Notes: generated by a model from the sequence alone, not told the origin. 64,000 nucleotides of DNA from Sphingopyxis terrae subsp. terrae NBRC 15098 (GCF_001610975.1 NZ_CP013342.1:1488001-1552000); one strand, 5' to 3'. Shown: positions 17,808 through 26,551, counted from the first letter of the stretch. Translations and numbers: made by a program.

Positions 17808-18467
17808 ATGCCACACGCGCAACAATTCGAACCCGAAGAATTTTCCCCAGCCCCCGCTCGCTCGCGTCGCAGCTGGGATCCCGTCGTGAAAATCACCCAT
17901 TGGTCGATTGTCACCGCAATCATCGCCAATGCGCTGGTTACCGAAGAAGGATCGGGGGCGCACATCTGGGTGGGCTATGCGCTGGCCGCGGTCTTCGCGC
18001 TGCGCCTGCTGTGGGGTTTGATAGGTCCGGCCGAAGCTCGCTTTTCGGCTTTCCCGCCGAGCTTGCGCCGGGCGCTGGGGCATCTGCGCGATATAAGGGT
18101 CGGCCGAAAGGAGACCCATCGCTCGCACAATCCGCTTGGCGCGTTGATGGTCTACGCCATCTGGTGCGTGCTCGGCCTCATCATCGCCAGCGGAATAGCG
18201 ATGGCAGGCCCACCTTCGGGCGCGCTCCCCGGCTCTGCGGATCAGGCGGGCGAGGTCAGCCGCCATTTGGTCGCCGAACAGGACGACGATGAGGACGAAG
18301 ACGAGGTGAAAGGCGCGGAGGGTAGCGAAAGCATGTGGGAAGAAGTGCATGAGACCAGCGTCAACCTGCTCTATATTCTGATTGCCCTGCATATCGCCGG
18401 AACAGTCTTCGAGACGCGCCGCAGCGGCCGGGAAATCCTGTTGGCCATGTTGCCCGGACGCGCGTAG
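17808..18467 (+). CDS. Cytochrome b561-family membrane protein
   Basis: The 219-residue protein has four likely membrane helices with the expected histidines (KITHWSIV, GAHIWVGYAL, SHNPLGALMVY, IALHIAGTVFE), as in diheme cytochrome b561 or hydrogenase-type b subunits, which pass electrons between quinols and periplasmic partners. Between helices 3 and 4, from about residue 157, lies an unusual acidic run EQDDDEDEDEVKGAEGSE not usual for the family. A LuxR-type membrane protein follows after 3 bases, suggesting joint expression. Electron partner not visible. Confidence 0.87.
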   Translation: MPHAQQFEPEEFSPAPARSRRSWDPVVKITHWSIVTAIIANALVTEEGSGAHIWVGYALAAVFALRLLWGLIGPAEARFSAFPPSLRRALGHLRDIRVGRKETHRSHNPLGALMVYAIWCVLGLIIASGIAMAGPPSGALPGSADQAGEVSRHLVAEQDDDEDEDEVKGAEGSESMWEEVHETSVNLLYILIALHIAGTVFETRRSGREILLAMLPGRA

Positions 18468-18470
18468 ACC

Positions 18471-18971
18471 GTGACCATGCGGGAAAGACGAAGAGCGCTG
18501 GAACGCCGGGCAGTCGCCATCACCTTCCTTGTGGCGCTGCAGACGCTCGCGACGATCTTCTTCGTCGCCGACGTCGCAGGCGACATCGCCGCGGATGGAT
18601 GGAGCATGCACCTGTTCGTTGAATCCTGCGCAACCGCCGCCCTGCTCGCTGGCGTGGTCTTCGGCACGCTGCAGCTGCGCTGGCTGGTTGTTCGCGCAAG
18701 GCTTGACGAAGCTGCGGTCGCAACCGCGCGCGGCGCGATGTCAGATCTCGTCCGGCAGCGGTTCCTCGACTGGCAGTTGACCGGTGCCGAGGCCGATGTC
18801 GCGCTCTTCGCACTGAAGGGCTTCGATGCCGCAGAGATCGCATGCCTCCGCGGCGCGGCGTCGGGGACGATCCGGGCGCAGCTTGCGAGCATCTATGCAA
18901 AGGCCGGTGTCCATTCGCAGGTCGGCCTGATGTCCACGATGGTCGAAGATCTGGTCGAAGCCCCCAATTAG
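18471..18971 (+). CDS. Membrane-anchored LuxR-type HTH protein
   Basis: The 166-residue protein has two hydrophobic segments (AITFLVALQTLATIFFVADV and ESCATAALLAGVVFGTLQL) followed by a C-terminal domain, WQLTGAEADVALFALKGFDA to TIRAQLASIYAKAGVHSQ, that fits the LuxR/GerE helix-turn-helix. No receiver domain is present. The start may be GTG 18471 or ATG 18477. It directly follows cytochrome b561. A membrane-tethered regulator sensing the redox state of the b561 or the quinone pool is an attractive guess; membrane topology would place the DNA-binding part in the cytoplasm. Confidence 0.75.
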   Translation: MTMRERRRALERRAVAITFLVALQTLATIFFVADVAGDIAADGWSMHLFVESCATAALLAGVVFGTLQLRWLVVRARLDEAAVATARGAMSDLVRQRFLDWQLTGAEADVALFALKGFDAAEIACLRGAASGTIRAQLASIYAKAGVHSQVGLMSTMVEDLVEAPN

Positions 18972-19214
18972 CGCCGGTCCAGCACCCGGCAGGGACTGGC
19001 CGGCTGGAGAGGGTCGGCTTTTATGATGCCAGGCACGAAAGCGAACAAAGCGATCGCTTGCAAACGAGCACGGCATCAGGATAGAGGGCCGCCATTCGCA
19101 AGGACCCGGTGCAACTCCGGGTGGCTATTCCGGCCGCCGATCCGCCGGACAACATCGCACATGCAAATATGATCGCGTCCGCCCGGGCGCCATGTGTCTT
19201 GATGTGAGCTTTTC

Positions 19215-20711
19215 ATGTTCAACGGATTTACCGCTTACCGCCAGCAATGGTTCGCCGGCGCCGCGACCGCACGTGCCGACATCCTTGCCGGCATTGTCGT
19301 CGCACTCGCACTGATCCCCGAGGCGATCGGCTTTTCGATCATCGCCGGGGTCGATCCGCGCGTCGGCCTTTATGCATCGATCGCGATCGCGATCGTCATC
19401 TCCTTTACCGGAGGGCGGCCAGGGATGATTTCGGCGGCGACCGCCGCGGTGGCCGTCCTCGTCATTCCGCTCGTCCGCGAACATGGCGTCGAATATCTCT
19501 TCGCAGCGACGATCCTGATGGGGCTCATCCAGATTATCGCCGGATTGCTGCGGCTCGACCTCGTCATGCAGTTCGTATCGCGCTCGGTGATCACCGGGTT
19601 CGTCAACGCGCTCGCCATCCTCATCTTCATGGCACAGCTGCCGCAGCTTATCGATGTGACGTGGCAGGCTTATGCGATGGTCGCGGGCGGGCTTGCCATC
19701 ATCTACCTGCTCCCACTGCTGACGAAGGCCGTTCCCTCGCCGCTTGTCGCCATCCTGATCCTGTCGGCAATCAGCATTGGGTTCGGCCTGCCGGTGAACA
19801 CGGTCGGCGACATGGGCAAGCTTCCGGAAGGTCTTCCGAACATCGTCCTGCCCGATGTACCGCTGACTTTGGAAACGCTACGGATCATCCTGCCCTATTC
19901 GCTGACAATGGCCGCAGTCGGCCTGCTCGAATCGCTGCTGACGGCGCAGATCGTCGACGACATGACGCACAGTGATAGCGACAAGCGCCGCGAATGCGCC
20001 GGACAAGGCACTGCCAACATCGCCGCCGCCTTCGTCGGCGGGATGGGCGGCTGCGCAATGATTGGTCAGTCCGTCATCAACGTGACCTCGGGCGGGCGGA
20101 CCCGTCTTTCGACCTTCACCGCCGGCGCCACGCTCCTGATGTTGCTCGCCTTGCTCGGCCCCTATGTCGGCCGCATGCCGATGCCCGCGCTGGTCGCGGT
20201 GATGATCATGGTGTCGATCGGCACCTTCAGCTGGAACTCGATCGCGAACCTGCGCCGCCATCCACCGACCTCGTCGATCGTGATGGTGACCACGGTGGTT
20301 GTGGTCGTGGCGACCCACGACCTATCGCTTGGCGTGCTCGCGGGTGTGCTGCTGTCGGGGATATTCTTTGCCGCAAAAGTGCAGCGGATGTTCGAGGTGC
20401 GGCGCGAGACCAGTGATGACGCGAGCCGCACTACCTATTTCGTGACTGGGCAGATTTTCTTCGCCTCGGTCGACCGCTTCACACGGAGCTTCCAGACTGA
20501 TGAGGCCGCACCCGACATCCTCATCGACGTGTCGGCTGCACATTTCTGGGACATCTCGGGTGTCGGCGCGCTCGACAAGATCATCGCGCGCCTGCGCCGC
20601 GAAGGCCGCACGGTGGAGGTCGTCGGTTACAATCGCGCCAGCGCCGACATCGTCGACAGGTTTGCATTGCACGATAAAACGGGGTTCGAACTCGGTGCCG
20701 TGCCTCATTGA
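19215..20711 (+). CDS. SulP-family anion transporter with STAS domain
   Basis: The 498-residue protein has the SulP membrane core ([20 protein letters not shown] at the N-terminus, [16 protein letters not shown] in the middle) and a C-terminal STAS domain (about residues 415-495, with [20 protein letters not shown]). Family members carry sulfate, bicarbonate or other anions with H+ or Na+. No carbonic anhydrase or sulfur gene is adjacent, so the anion cannot be named. A 243-base non-coding gap precedes it; the inverted repeat at 20722 probably ends its transcript. Confidence 0.9.
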   Translation: MFNGFTAYRQQWFAGAATARADILAGIVVALALIPEAIGFSIIAGVDPRVGLYASIAIAIVISFTGGRPGMISAATAAVAVLVIPLVREHGVEYLFAATILMGLIQIIAGLLRLDLVMQFVSRSVITGFVNALAILIFMAQLPQLIDVTWQAYAMVAGGLAIIYLLPLLTKAVPSPLVAILILSAISIGFGLPVNTVGDMGKLPEGLPNIVLPDVPLTLETLRIILPYSLTMAAVGLLESLLTAQIVDDMTHSDSDKRRECAGQGTANIAAAFVGGMGGCAMIGQSVINVTSGGRTRLSTFTAGATLLMLLALLGPYVGRMPMPALVAVMIMVSIGTFSWNSIANLRRHPPTSSIVMVTTVVVVVATHDLSLGVLAGVLLSGIFFAAKVQRMFEVRRETSDDASRTTYFVTGQIFFASVDRFTRSFQTDEAAPDILIDVSAAHFWDISGVGALDKIIARLRREGRTVEVVGYNRASADIVDRFALHDKTGFELGAVPH

Positions 20712-20721
20712 AGAGCGGTCT

Positions 20722-20746
20722 GTCGTGGAAGAGCGGCTTCCACGAC
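20722..20746. terminator. Stem-loop after the SulP gene
   Basis: GTCGTGGAA and TTCCACGAC are perfect 9-base arms around a 7-base loop, starting 11 bases after the sulP stop. The downstream GGGTCCTTATT is only weakly T-rich, so this is a likely but not classical terminator; it could serve both strands. Confidence 0.55.
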
Positions 20747-20856
20747 GGGTCCTTATTGAAGCGGACATACACTGTCGCGATGCCGAAACCATTGTCTATC
20801 GCAATCACCTCCCGCTCAGCATTGCTCGTGCGCCGCAAGCGGACCTATCTGCCGGA

Positions 20857-20943
20857 TCAGATCACGTCACCGATGCAGACATATTTGATCTCGAGATAAT
20901 CATTGATGCCATAATGTGAGCCTTCTCGTCCGACGCCCGATGC
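20857..20943 (-). pseudogene. C-terminal remnant of succinate-semialdehyde dehydrogenase
   Basis: In a frame different from the overlapping MocR fragment, the minus strand reads [20 protein letters not shown] then YVCIGDVI and a stop at 20857. This is almost the canonical GabD C-terminus ([20 protein letters not shown] in E. coli). Upstream in this frame a stop follows within a few codons, so only the last 28 codons survive. The aldehyde dehydrogenase body is missing and its place is taken by the 5' part of a MocR regulator gene. GabR-type MocR genes often neighbour gabD or gabT, so a deletion within a former GABA-utilisation locus is the simplest reading. Confidence 0.8.
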
Positions 20944-21535
20944 CGAGCGTCAGCAGTATTTCATCCGGGCGCGCGTAAATGCCGCGACGCGGCAATATCT
21001 TGGTCCGGATCTCTTCGGTCAGCGCCGCATCATCGTCAGCGATCCCGGACCACGACGCGACCTGCCGCCGTTTCAACGACAGGCTCACTGCCTCTCGCCA
21101 ATCGCCGAGGGGAAAAAGACTGTCGTCGAAGCAGCCGTCGAGAAGGGGATAGGGATAGTGCTGCCAGTTGGCGGGCCGCGGCTCCGGAAGCGCGGGAAGG
21201 CGCGGAAGGCGTTCGGACCAGGGCACGCGGTTTGGCGTCGCGCGTTCGGCAATCCCCGTAACCTCGCCGAACCCGGTACGCCCGGCGGTCAGGTCGCCAG
21301 AGGTGAACAGCCCGCTGCGTTCCCGGGCAACGACATGGCCATCTGCCACGAGCTGCTGATAAGCGATGGTTACCGTGTTGCGGGAAACGCCCAATAGCCG
21401 AGCCATAGTGCGCGAGGAGGGCAGCCTGTGCCCTGCGGGCCAGGCTTGCGATCGCATCAATTCGATCACGCCCTTGCGGATCTGACCCTGCAATGTGGAA
21501 TCGCTGGCGCGATCGAGCGTGAATGATGGGCGCAC
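20900..21535 (-). pseudogene. Truncated MocR-type GntR regulator
   Basis: The 211-codon frame begins with a GntR winged helix (GQIRKGVIELMRSQAWPAGH, then SRTMARLLGVSRNTVTIAYQ) and a linker into the start of an aminotransferase-like domain ([16 protein letters not shown]). MocR proteins normally run about 450-500 residues with a full PLP-binding fold; here the sequence changes to [13 protein letters not shown] and stops. The break is at about 20943, exactly where the dehydrogenase tail begins. The HTH half might still bind DNA, but ligand sensing through PLP is lost. Confidence 0.82.
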
Positions 21536-21755
21536 ATTGTCTTGTGGTCGAATCGCTTCGACCAGATCAAGGGCAAACCCATTTGACGCGCTGAGGAGCC
21601 GAAGAAGTTGTCAATAAGGACCGAGCCGTTCTGCGTGCAGCTGGTCCGCAGCTCGGCTGGCCTCGGCGCCGGTCCGGTTCCTGTGGTGGGCAAGTCCAAT
21701 CCGCATTCTCCGCTTCTACATGCGGAAAACGCAGAGCAAGGACTGACCGTTGAAT

Positions 21756-21761
21756 TACGTA
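21756..21761 (+). promoter_or_regulatory. TACGTA box upstream of erythromycin-esterase operon
   Basis: AATTACGTATGGGCGCATCC lies 36 bases before the esterase-family start. It is one of ten intergenic copies in this island and among the weaker matches in its flank. Confidence 0.35.
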
Positions 21762-21796
21762 TGGGCGCATCCTTGGCCGCTGAATAGGATAGCGTC

Positions 21797-23134
21797 ATGT
21801 CGGTACATTCCGCCCTCGCTCCCACTATGCGCGAATGCGCCGGGATGCTGCGCAGGAACTTGGAGATCCTGCCCGACGTCGATGCACCGGGCTTCGGCGA
21901 CGCGTTCGACCGCTTCGGCGACGCGCGCGTCGTGCTGCTCGGCGAAGCAACCCACGGAACGCACGAATTCTATGCTGCGCGCGCGCGAATTACACGGCGG
22001 CTGATCGAACACCACGGATTCAATATCGTGGCGGTCGAGGGCGACTGGCCCGACATCGCCCGCTTCGACGGCTATGTGCGTCATGGCGCACCGCGTCCAC
22101 AAAGCGGCGACACGCGCGTTCGCTTCCCGACCTGGATGTGGCGCAATGAGGATGTCCGCATTTTCGCCGACTGGCTGCGTCATCGCAATGCAGCGCTGCC
22201 TGAAGCCGAGCGGGTCGCAATGCATGGGCTCGACATCTACAGCCTTGGCGAATCCATCGACGCGGTCATCGACTATCTGGAGGCACATGCTCCCGCGGCC
22301 GCTATCGAAGCACGGCGACGCTATGCTTGCCTCACGCCTTGGCAGGCGGAGCCGCAACATTATGGGCGTGCGGTGACGCAAGGCGTGCTCGCGCCGTGCG
22401 AAGCCGCAGTTGTGAAGCAGCTTGGCGACCTGCTCCAGCGCCGCATGGCGCTGATAGGGGACACTGCTGGCGGCGATGGCGAGGCCTATTTCGATGCCGA
22501 ACAGAATGCCCGGATCGTGCGAGCCGCCGAACTTTATTATCGCGCCATGTACCGCGGCGGCTCCGCCAGCTGGAATCTGCGCGATCGGCACATGTTCGAC
22601 ACGCTCCAGGCCCTGATGGCGCATCGCAAGGAAGCGCGCGCGGTGATCTGGGCGCACAACAGTCATGTCGGCAATGCCGCTGCCACGGCGATGGGCTGGC
22701 AAGGCGAATTCAACATCGGCGAACTTGTCCGCAAAACCTATGGTGATCGCTGCGTGCTCATCGGCTTCGGCACCGACAGGGGCACCGTGGCGGCCGCGCC
22801 CGACTGGGGCGCAGCCATGCAGGTCATGCAGGTGCGTCCGGCGCGCGACGACAGCTGGGAAGGCGCCTTTCGCGGCACCGGCGTCGCTCGAGGCCTTCTC
22901 GATTGGCGAACGCGATCGAAAGGCGAGCTGCTTTCCGTCCTGTCGCAGCCGCGCCTCGAACGGGCGATTGGCGTCGTCTACCGTCCCCAAAGTGAGCTTG
23001 CGAGCCATTATTTCAAGGCTGCGCTTGCCGACCAGTTTGACGCCTATGTCTGGTTCGAGGAAAGCTGCGCGGTCACGCCGATCGGCGCCGAGCGCCCGCA
23101 AGGCGCACCGGAAACCTGGCCGTTCGGCCTATGA
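21797..23134 (+). CDS. Erythromycin esterase-family protein
   Basis: The 445-residue protein shows the family motifs VLLGEATHGTHEF (about residue 46-58), NIVAVEGDWPD and WAHNSHVGN, with conserved Glu and His that in EreA/EreB activate water for macrolactone hydrolysis. Most chromosomal relatives outside resistance islands are not proven antibiotic esterases. It forms a tight operon with an alpha/beta hydrolase and a phosphoribosyltransferase (4-base overlaps), a grouping seen in several proteobacteria and sometimes as fusions. Its true substrate is unknown. A TACGTA box just upstream suggests control with the stress island. Confidence 0.88.
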   Translation: MSVHSALAPTMRECAGMLRRNLEILPDVDAPGFGDAFDRFGDARVVLLGEATHGTHEFYAARARITRRLIEHHGFNIVAVEGDWPDIARFDGYVRHGAPRPQSGDTRVRFPTWMWRNEDVRIFADWLRHRNAALPEAERVAMHGLDIYSLGESIDAVIDYLEAHAPAAAIEARRRYACLTPWQAEPQHYGRAVTQGVLAPCEAAVVKQLGDLLQRRMALIGDTAGGDGEAYFDAEQNARIVRAAELYYRAMYRGGSASWNLRDRHMFDTLQALMAHRKEARAVIWAHNSHVGNAAATAMGWQGEFNIGELVRKTYGDRCVLIGFGTDRGTVAAAPDWGAAMQVMQVRPARDDSWEGAFRGTGVARGLLDWRTRSKGELLSVLSQPRLERAIGVVYRPQSELASHYFKAALADQFDAYVWFEESCAVTPIGAERPQGAPETWPFGL

Positions 23135-23790
23135 GCGCCCGCCAGATCATCGCGGACCGGGGCGAGTTGACGATCGGCAGCCTCGGACTCGGCGCGATCC
23201 TCGACGTGCCGCCCGGCGCCCGGGGCATCGTGCTTTTCGCCCACGGGAGCGGCAGCGGAAGATACAGTCCGCGCAATAATCATGTCGCCGGGAAATTGCG
23301 GGACGCAGGCTTCGCTACCCTCCTGCTCGATTTACTCATCCCCGGCGAAGAACGTGACCGGCGCAACGTGTTCGACATCGGTCTCCTGGCCGGACGCCTC
23401 CGGATGGCGTGCGACTGGTGCGAGGATTATCCCGCTACTGCAATGCTGCGACCCGCCTATTTCGGAGCGAGTACAGGGGCCGGGGCTGCGCTACGCGCTG
23501 CGGCAAATGACCCGCGCATCGCTGCGATCGTTTCGCGCGGCGGACGCCCCGATCTTGCGGGCACCTCGGCGCTTGAGCATGTCATGGCACCGACGCTGCT
23601 GATCGTCGGGGGCCGCGACGATCGCGTAATCGATCTCAATCGCGAGGCGCTCTCCCATATGCGATGCCCGCGCGAACTGGCGATCGTCCCGGGCGCGGGC
23701 CATTTGTTCGAAGAGCCGGGAACGCTCGACCTGGTTGTAGCGCTCGCGGTCAGTTGGCTCGGCCGCTTTCTTCCAGGAGTGCCCGCATGA
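23131..23790 (+). CDS. Dienelactone hydrolase-like alpha/beta hydrolase
   Basis: The 219-residue protein has the oxyanion region VLFAHGSGSGRYSPRN, nucleophile elbow GASTGAGA (Ser in GxSxG) and acid/base residues in IVGGRDDRVID and PGAGHLFEEPG. It is a small serine hydrolase of the dienelactone hydrolase type. The start ATGA overlaps the esterase-family stop, and its stop overlaps the phosphoribosyltransferase start in the same way. Function in the conserved trio is not known. Confidence 0.87.
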   Translation: MSARQIIADRGELTIGSLGLGAILDVPPGARGIVLFAHGSGSGRYSPRNNHVAGKLRDAGFATLLLDLLIPGEERDRRNVFDIGLLAGRLRMACDWCEDYPATAMLRPAYFGASTGAGAALRAAANDPRIAAIVSRGGRPDLAGTSALEHVMAPTLLIVGGRDDRVIDLNREALSHMRCPRELAIVPGAGHLFEEPGTLDLVVALAVSWLGRFLPGVPA

Positions 23791-24449
23791 TCGACACCGA
23801 GCTTCCCTTTGCGAACCGGCGCGACGCGGGACGCCGCCTTGCCGCGACACTCGCGCCGCTGGGGCTCGCCGACCCCGTCATCCTCGCGCTCCCGCGTGGC
23901 GGCGTTCCGGTAGCCTATGAAATCGCCCGGAGGCTGCACGCCCCGCTCGATATACTGATCGCCCGCAAGATCGGTGCGCCCGGCCACGAGGAATATGGTA
24001 TCGGTGCGATCGTCGATGGCTCGGCGCCGCAACTGGTTCTCGACGAGCAGGCCGCTCGGGCGTCGGGCGCCGATACGGCCTATATCGAACGCGAAGTGGC
24101 GCGCCAGCTCGACGAGATCGAACGCCGCCGTTCCGCATATCATGTCGGCGAGCCGGTACCGCTCGCGGGCCGCAACCTCATTCTGGTCGATGACGGGATC
24201 GCGACGGGCGGGACGGTACGGGTAGCGCTGAAGGCGCTTGCGTCTGCGGGCGCTCGCTCCGTTACGCTCGCGGTGCCCGTCGCTCCCGCCTCGGTATTTT
24301 CCGAACTACGCAAGATGTGCGACCGGATTGTCGTTCTCGCCGTACCCGAGCCCTTTTTCGCGGTCGGTGCCCACTATCGCGATTTCAGCCAGACTGGAGA
24401 TGCTGAAGTTCGCGCGCTCCTCGAAAGCGCGCGGAGCGGCGTGCCTTGA
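23787..24449 (+). CDS. Phosphoribosyltransferase-family protein
   Basis: The 220-residue product has the PRPP-binding motif LILVDDGIATGGTVRVALKA (about residues 131-150) and an N-terminal ALPRGGVPVAYEIARRL, typical of the stand-alone PRTase domain that accompanies erythromycin-esterase proteins. I chose the ATG at 23787, which overlaps the previous stop by four bases, instead of an earlier in-frame start inside the hydrolase gene. No base specificity can be read from the hood region. It completes the translationally coupled trio. Confidence 0.88.
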   Translation: MIDTELPFANRRDAGRRLAATLAPLGLADPVILALPRGGVPVAYEIARRLHAPLDILIARKIGAPGHEEYGIGAIVDGSAPQLVLDEQAARASGADTAYIEREVARQLDEIERRRSAYHVGEPVPLAGRNLILVDDGIATGGTVRVALKALASAGARSVTLAVPVAPASVFSELRKMCDRIVVLAVPEPFFAVGAHYRDFSQTGDAEVRALLESARSGVP

Positions 24450-24543
24450 AGCGGAGCATGCCCACCGCGTCGCAGGCACGCATGCGACGCGATGGAGGCA
24501 GCCCTCGTACATCTCACCCGGATCGACCGATGGAGGCGGCAAT

Positions 24544-24642
24544 ATGAAGCGATCGTCTATCATGGCCTACCGCCGAAACCGGCGCGCTCGAGGTCATCCT
24601 TACGACATGACGGTCGCGCGCGCCGGAGCCGATCGGCCGTGA
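24544..24642 (+). CDS. Small basic peptide coupled to downstream membrane protein
   Basis: GGAGG, seven bases before an ATG, opens a 32-codon frame (MKRSSIMAYRRNRRARGHPY and 12 more residues). Its TGA overlaps the GTG start of the following gene (GTGA). The peptide is rich in Arg and has no recognised motif. It could be a short real protein or a leader that couples translation. Too short to judge from composition; the signal strength is what supports it. Confidence 0.45.
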   Translation: MKRSSIMAYRRNRRARGHPYDMTVARAGADRP

Positions 24643-25277
24643 CCAACCGAATGAGGGAGCTAGCGAGCGAGATCGTCCGCCTCCAGACTGAACTCGATCG
24701 CGAGATCGAGCGTCGGCGCCGCGAACTCGGCTGGTCGATCAAGGGGCGGCTGGTCCGTTTCGAGGAAGGGATTGTCGCGCAGCAGCGGCACTTTCGGATC
24801 GGCGTAACCGATCTGGTGCGCCGCGCATCGCTCGGAACGATCATGACGGCACCCATCATCTATTCGATGATCGTACCGCTCGCGCTGCTCGATCTATGGG
24901 CGACGATCTTTCAAGCGATCTGCTTTCGGGTCTATTGTATTCCGAAAGTCCGCCGCGCGGACTATATCGCGCTCGACCGTGGCCGGCTCGCCTACCTCAA
25001 CTGGATCGAGGCGCTCAACTGCGTCTATTGCGGCTATGGCAATGGCGTCGTCGCCTATGCCCGCGAGATTTCAAGCCGGACTGAGCAATATTGGTGCCCG
25101 ATCAAGCATGCGGTACGGATAACCGACCCGCATCAGCGCTACTACGACTTCCTAGAATATGGCGATGCCGAGGGCTATCGCGTCCGTCTCGACGGCTTAC
25201 GCGCCGCGCTGCGCGAGGAGGCTGCGGAAAGCGTCTCGCAAAAGGAGAACGCAGATACGGGTCCGCCATCTGCTTAA
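24639..25277 (+). CDS. Conserved-looking membrane protein of unknown function
   Basis: The 212-residue product has an N-terminal charged helical part (about residues 5-40, likely coiled coil: SEIVRLQTELDREIERRRRE), then a hydrophobic region LGTIMTAPIIYSMIVPLALL continuing through DLWATIFQAICF. A cytoplasmic C-terminal half follows with several Cys and aromatic residues (LNCVYCGYGNGVVAYAREI, then QYWCPIKHA). Cys pairs in CVYC and WCP could bind metal. I do not recognise a named domain. The GTG start is chosen for its overlap with the small upstream frame. Confidence 0.65.
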   Translation: MTNRMRELASEIVRLQTELDREIERRRRELGWSIKGRLVRFEEGIVAQQRHFRIGVTDLVRRASLGTIMTAPIIYSMIVPLALLDLWATIFQAICFRVYCIPKVRRADYIALDRGRLAYLNWIEALNCVYCGYGNGVVAYAREISSRTEQYWCPIKHAVRITDPHQRYYDFLEYGDAEGYRVRLDGLRAALREEAAESVSQKENADTGPPSA

Positions 25278-25466
25278 AGGTCAGATTTTACACGAGATTC
25301 CGCCGCGTTCTGCGCCAGCGGCCAATAGGCAAACCGGGAGCAATGTCTCCAATGTTCTCGGTCCTTTCGCCGCCTTGGCCGAAGCCCCGGCAACGTTCAG
25401 GGACTGGCATCGGCGCTGGCGCCCATGAATACGCAATGCTCCGTCGCTATCATCTGGCGCGACGCT

Positions 25467-26051
25467 CTATCGACCTGCCCGGCCGCTCGCCGTCAGGCGT
25501 TTCAGCCAGAAGGCGCGAATATCCTCGTCGCCTTCGACGTTGCCGATGACACTGCGGCACACCGGCGTGATGCCGACGAACTTCAATATGTTGCGCTCGA
25601 GGCTCTTTAGGCTGTGGGCGCCATAAAAGGTTCGATACAATAGCGCGGGCATCCCCATCGTCACCACGACATGCGCGGTTCGGCCCTTCAGTTTTTTCTC
25701 GGGCAGACCGCCCTCGCGATAGCGAAAGGCAAAGCCCGGCCGCATGACCTGTTCGAAAAACGCCTTGAACAGCGCCGGGATGTCGCCCAGCCACAACGGG
25801 TAGAGCAGAAGGATATGCTCGGCCCAGACAATATCCGCCTGCGCGGCTGCAATCGCGGGCGACGGCGAACCCTCCTCCCACACGTGACGCGATGTCAGCG
25901 GATCGATCGCCATCGTCGCGATGTCGATACGGCGCACCGCATGGCCCCCCGCTTCGGCCCCTTCGGCGTAGCGATCGGCAAGCGCATGGACGAAACGGCC
26001 GCGGTCGGGGTCGGGATGACCGTCAACAATGAGGATGCGTCTGACGGTCAT
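25467..26051 (-). CDS. NAD(P)H oxidoreductase, flavodoxin-like (KefF/YwrO type)
   Basis: The 194-residue protein begins RRILIVDGHPDPDRGRFVHA and has HILLLYPLWLGDIPALFKAF and GRTAHVVVTMGMP, the FMN-binding pattern of NQO1-like flavodoxin-fold reductases. These reduce quinones or regulate K+ efflux systems with NADPH. Its start overlaps by four bases the end of a remnant gene (26048-26332), so in the ancestral arrangement it followed a large acyl-CoA synthetase gene. No potassium channel gene is nearby. Confidence 0.85.
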   Translation of the reverse strand: MTVRRILIVDGHPDPDRGRFVHALADRYAEGAEAGGHAVRRIDIATMAIDPLTSRHVWEEGSPSPAIAAAQADIVWAEHILLLYPLWLGDIPALFKAFFEQVMRPGFAFRYREGGLPEKKLKGRTAHVVVTMGMPALLYRTFYGAHSLKSLERNILKFVGITPVCRSVIGNVEGDEDIRAFWLKRLTASGRAGR

Positions 26052-26332
26052 GCCCGTGCTCCCAGAGGTGTCGGTTCGAAAGTTCGGCGCAGAATCCTGA
26101 TCGTTGGATCATCCGGATCGGCGTGGCAGGTAAAGCCCGGTTCACGCTCCATGCGCAGCGCAGCGTCATGATCGGCGAACTCGATCGCTTTGACCGACCC
26201 TATGCGTTCCGCTTCGGCGCGATATTCGGCAGATGACCCCGCGAAGCCGCCGAGAGAATTCGACCGCCCCAACGCGCTGATGAGGGCGAGGCTGCGCGGC
26301 TGGAGGAGAGGCTGCAAATTTCTGATCGACAC
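26048..26332 (-). pseudogene. Internally deleted acyl-CoA synthetase/GNAT gene (both ends only)
   Basis: The 94-codon frame starts MSIRNLQPLLQPRSLALISA, a close match to the N-terminus of NDP-forming acyl-CoA synthetases fused to a GNAT domain (usually about 900 residues). It ends with LRMEREPGFTCHADPDDPTI, which resembles the last segment of the GNAT part. About nine-tenths of the expected gene is missing, yet the frame stays open, which suggests an in-frame deletion. The short product has no catalytic core. Alternatively this is a genuinely short protein with chance resemblance at both ends; I consider that less likely. Confidence 0.55.
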
Positions 26333-26483
26333 GGAGGGGAGCTTTCACGACGGGGCCGAACGCCACTTGGGGATGCGCCGTACCGACATCCTTCGCCTAT
26401 CCGTAAATATCCGCACGCGAAGGAAAGCGTCGGGAACGAAAGGCGGAGCCCGGCCTTCGGGCCGCCGCTCCGATTGGGATCAA

Positions 26484-26489
26484 TACGTA
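26484..26489 (+). promoter_or_regulatory. TACGTA box upstream of small protein/lipoprotein genes
   Basis: TCAATACGTAAAGCAAGAG lies 63 bases before the small gene at 26552 and about 210 before the lipoprotein gene. It shares AATACGTA with the copies at 30749 and 35817. Confidence 0.45.
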
Positions 26490-26551
26490 AAGCAAGAGAT
26501 GCAAAAGCCGCATAGCGCCTTGCCCAGGATGGTTTTGCGATCGGGTCGGCA

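Noticed and set aside
21797..23134. Macrolide resistance gene
   Set aside because: The erythromycin-esterase fold is clear, but operon context with hydrolase and phosphoribosyltransferase is that of chromosomal homologues with unproven function; resistance cannot be inferred.
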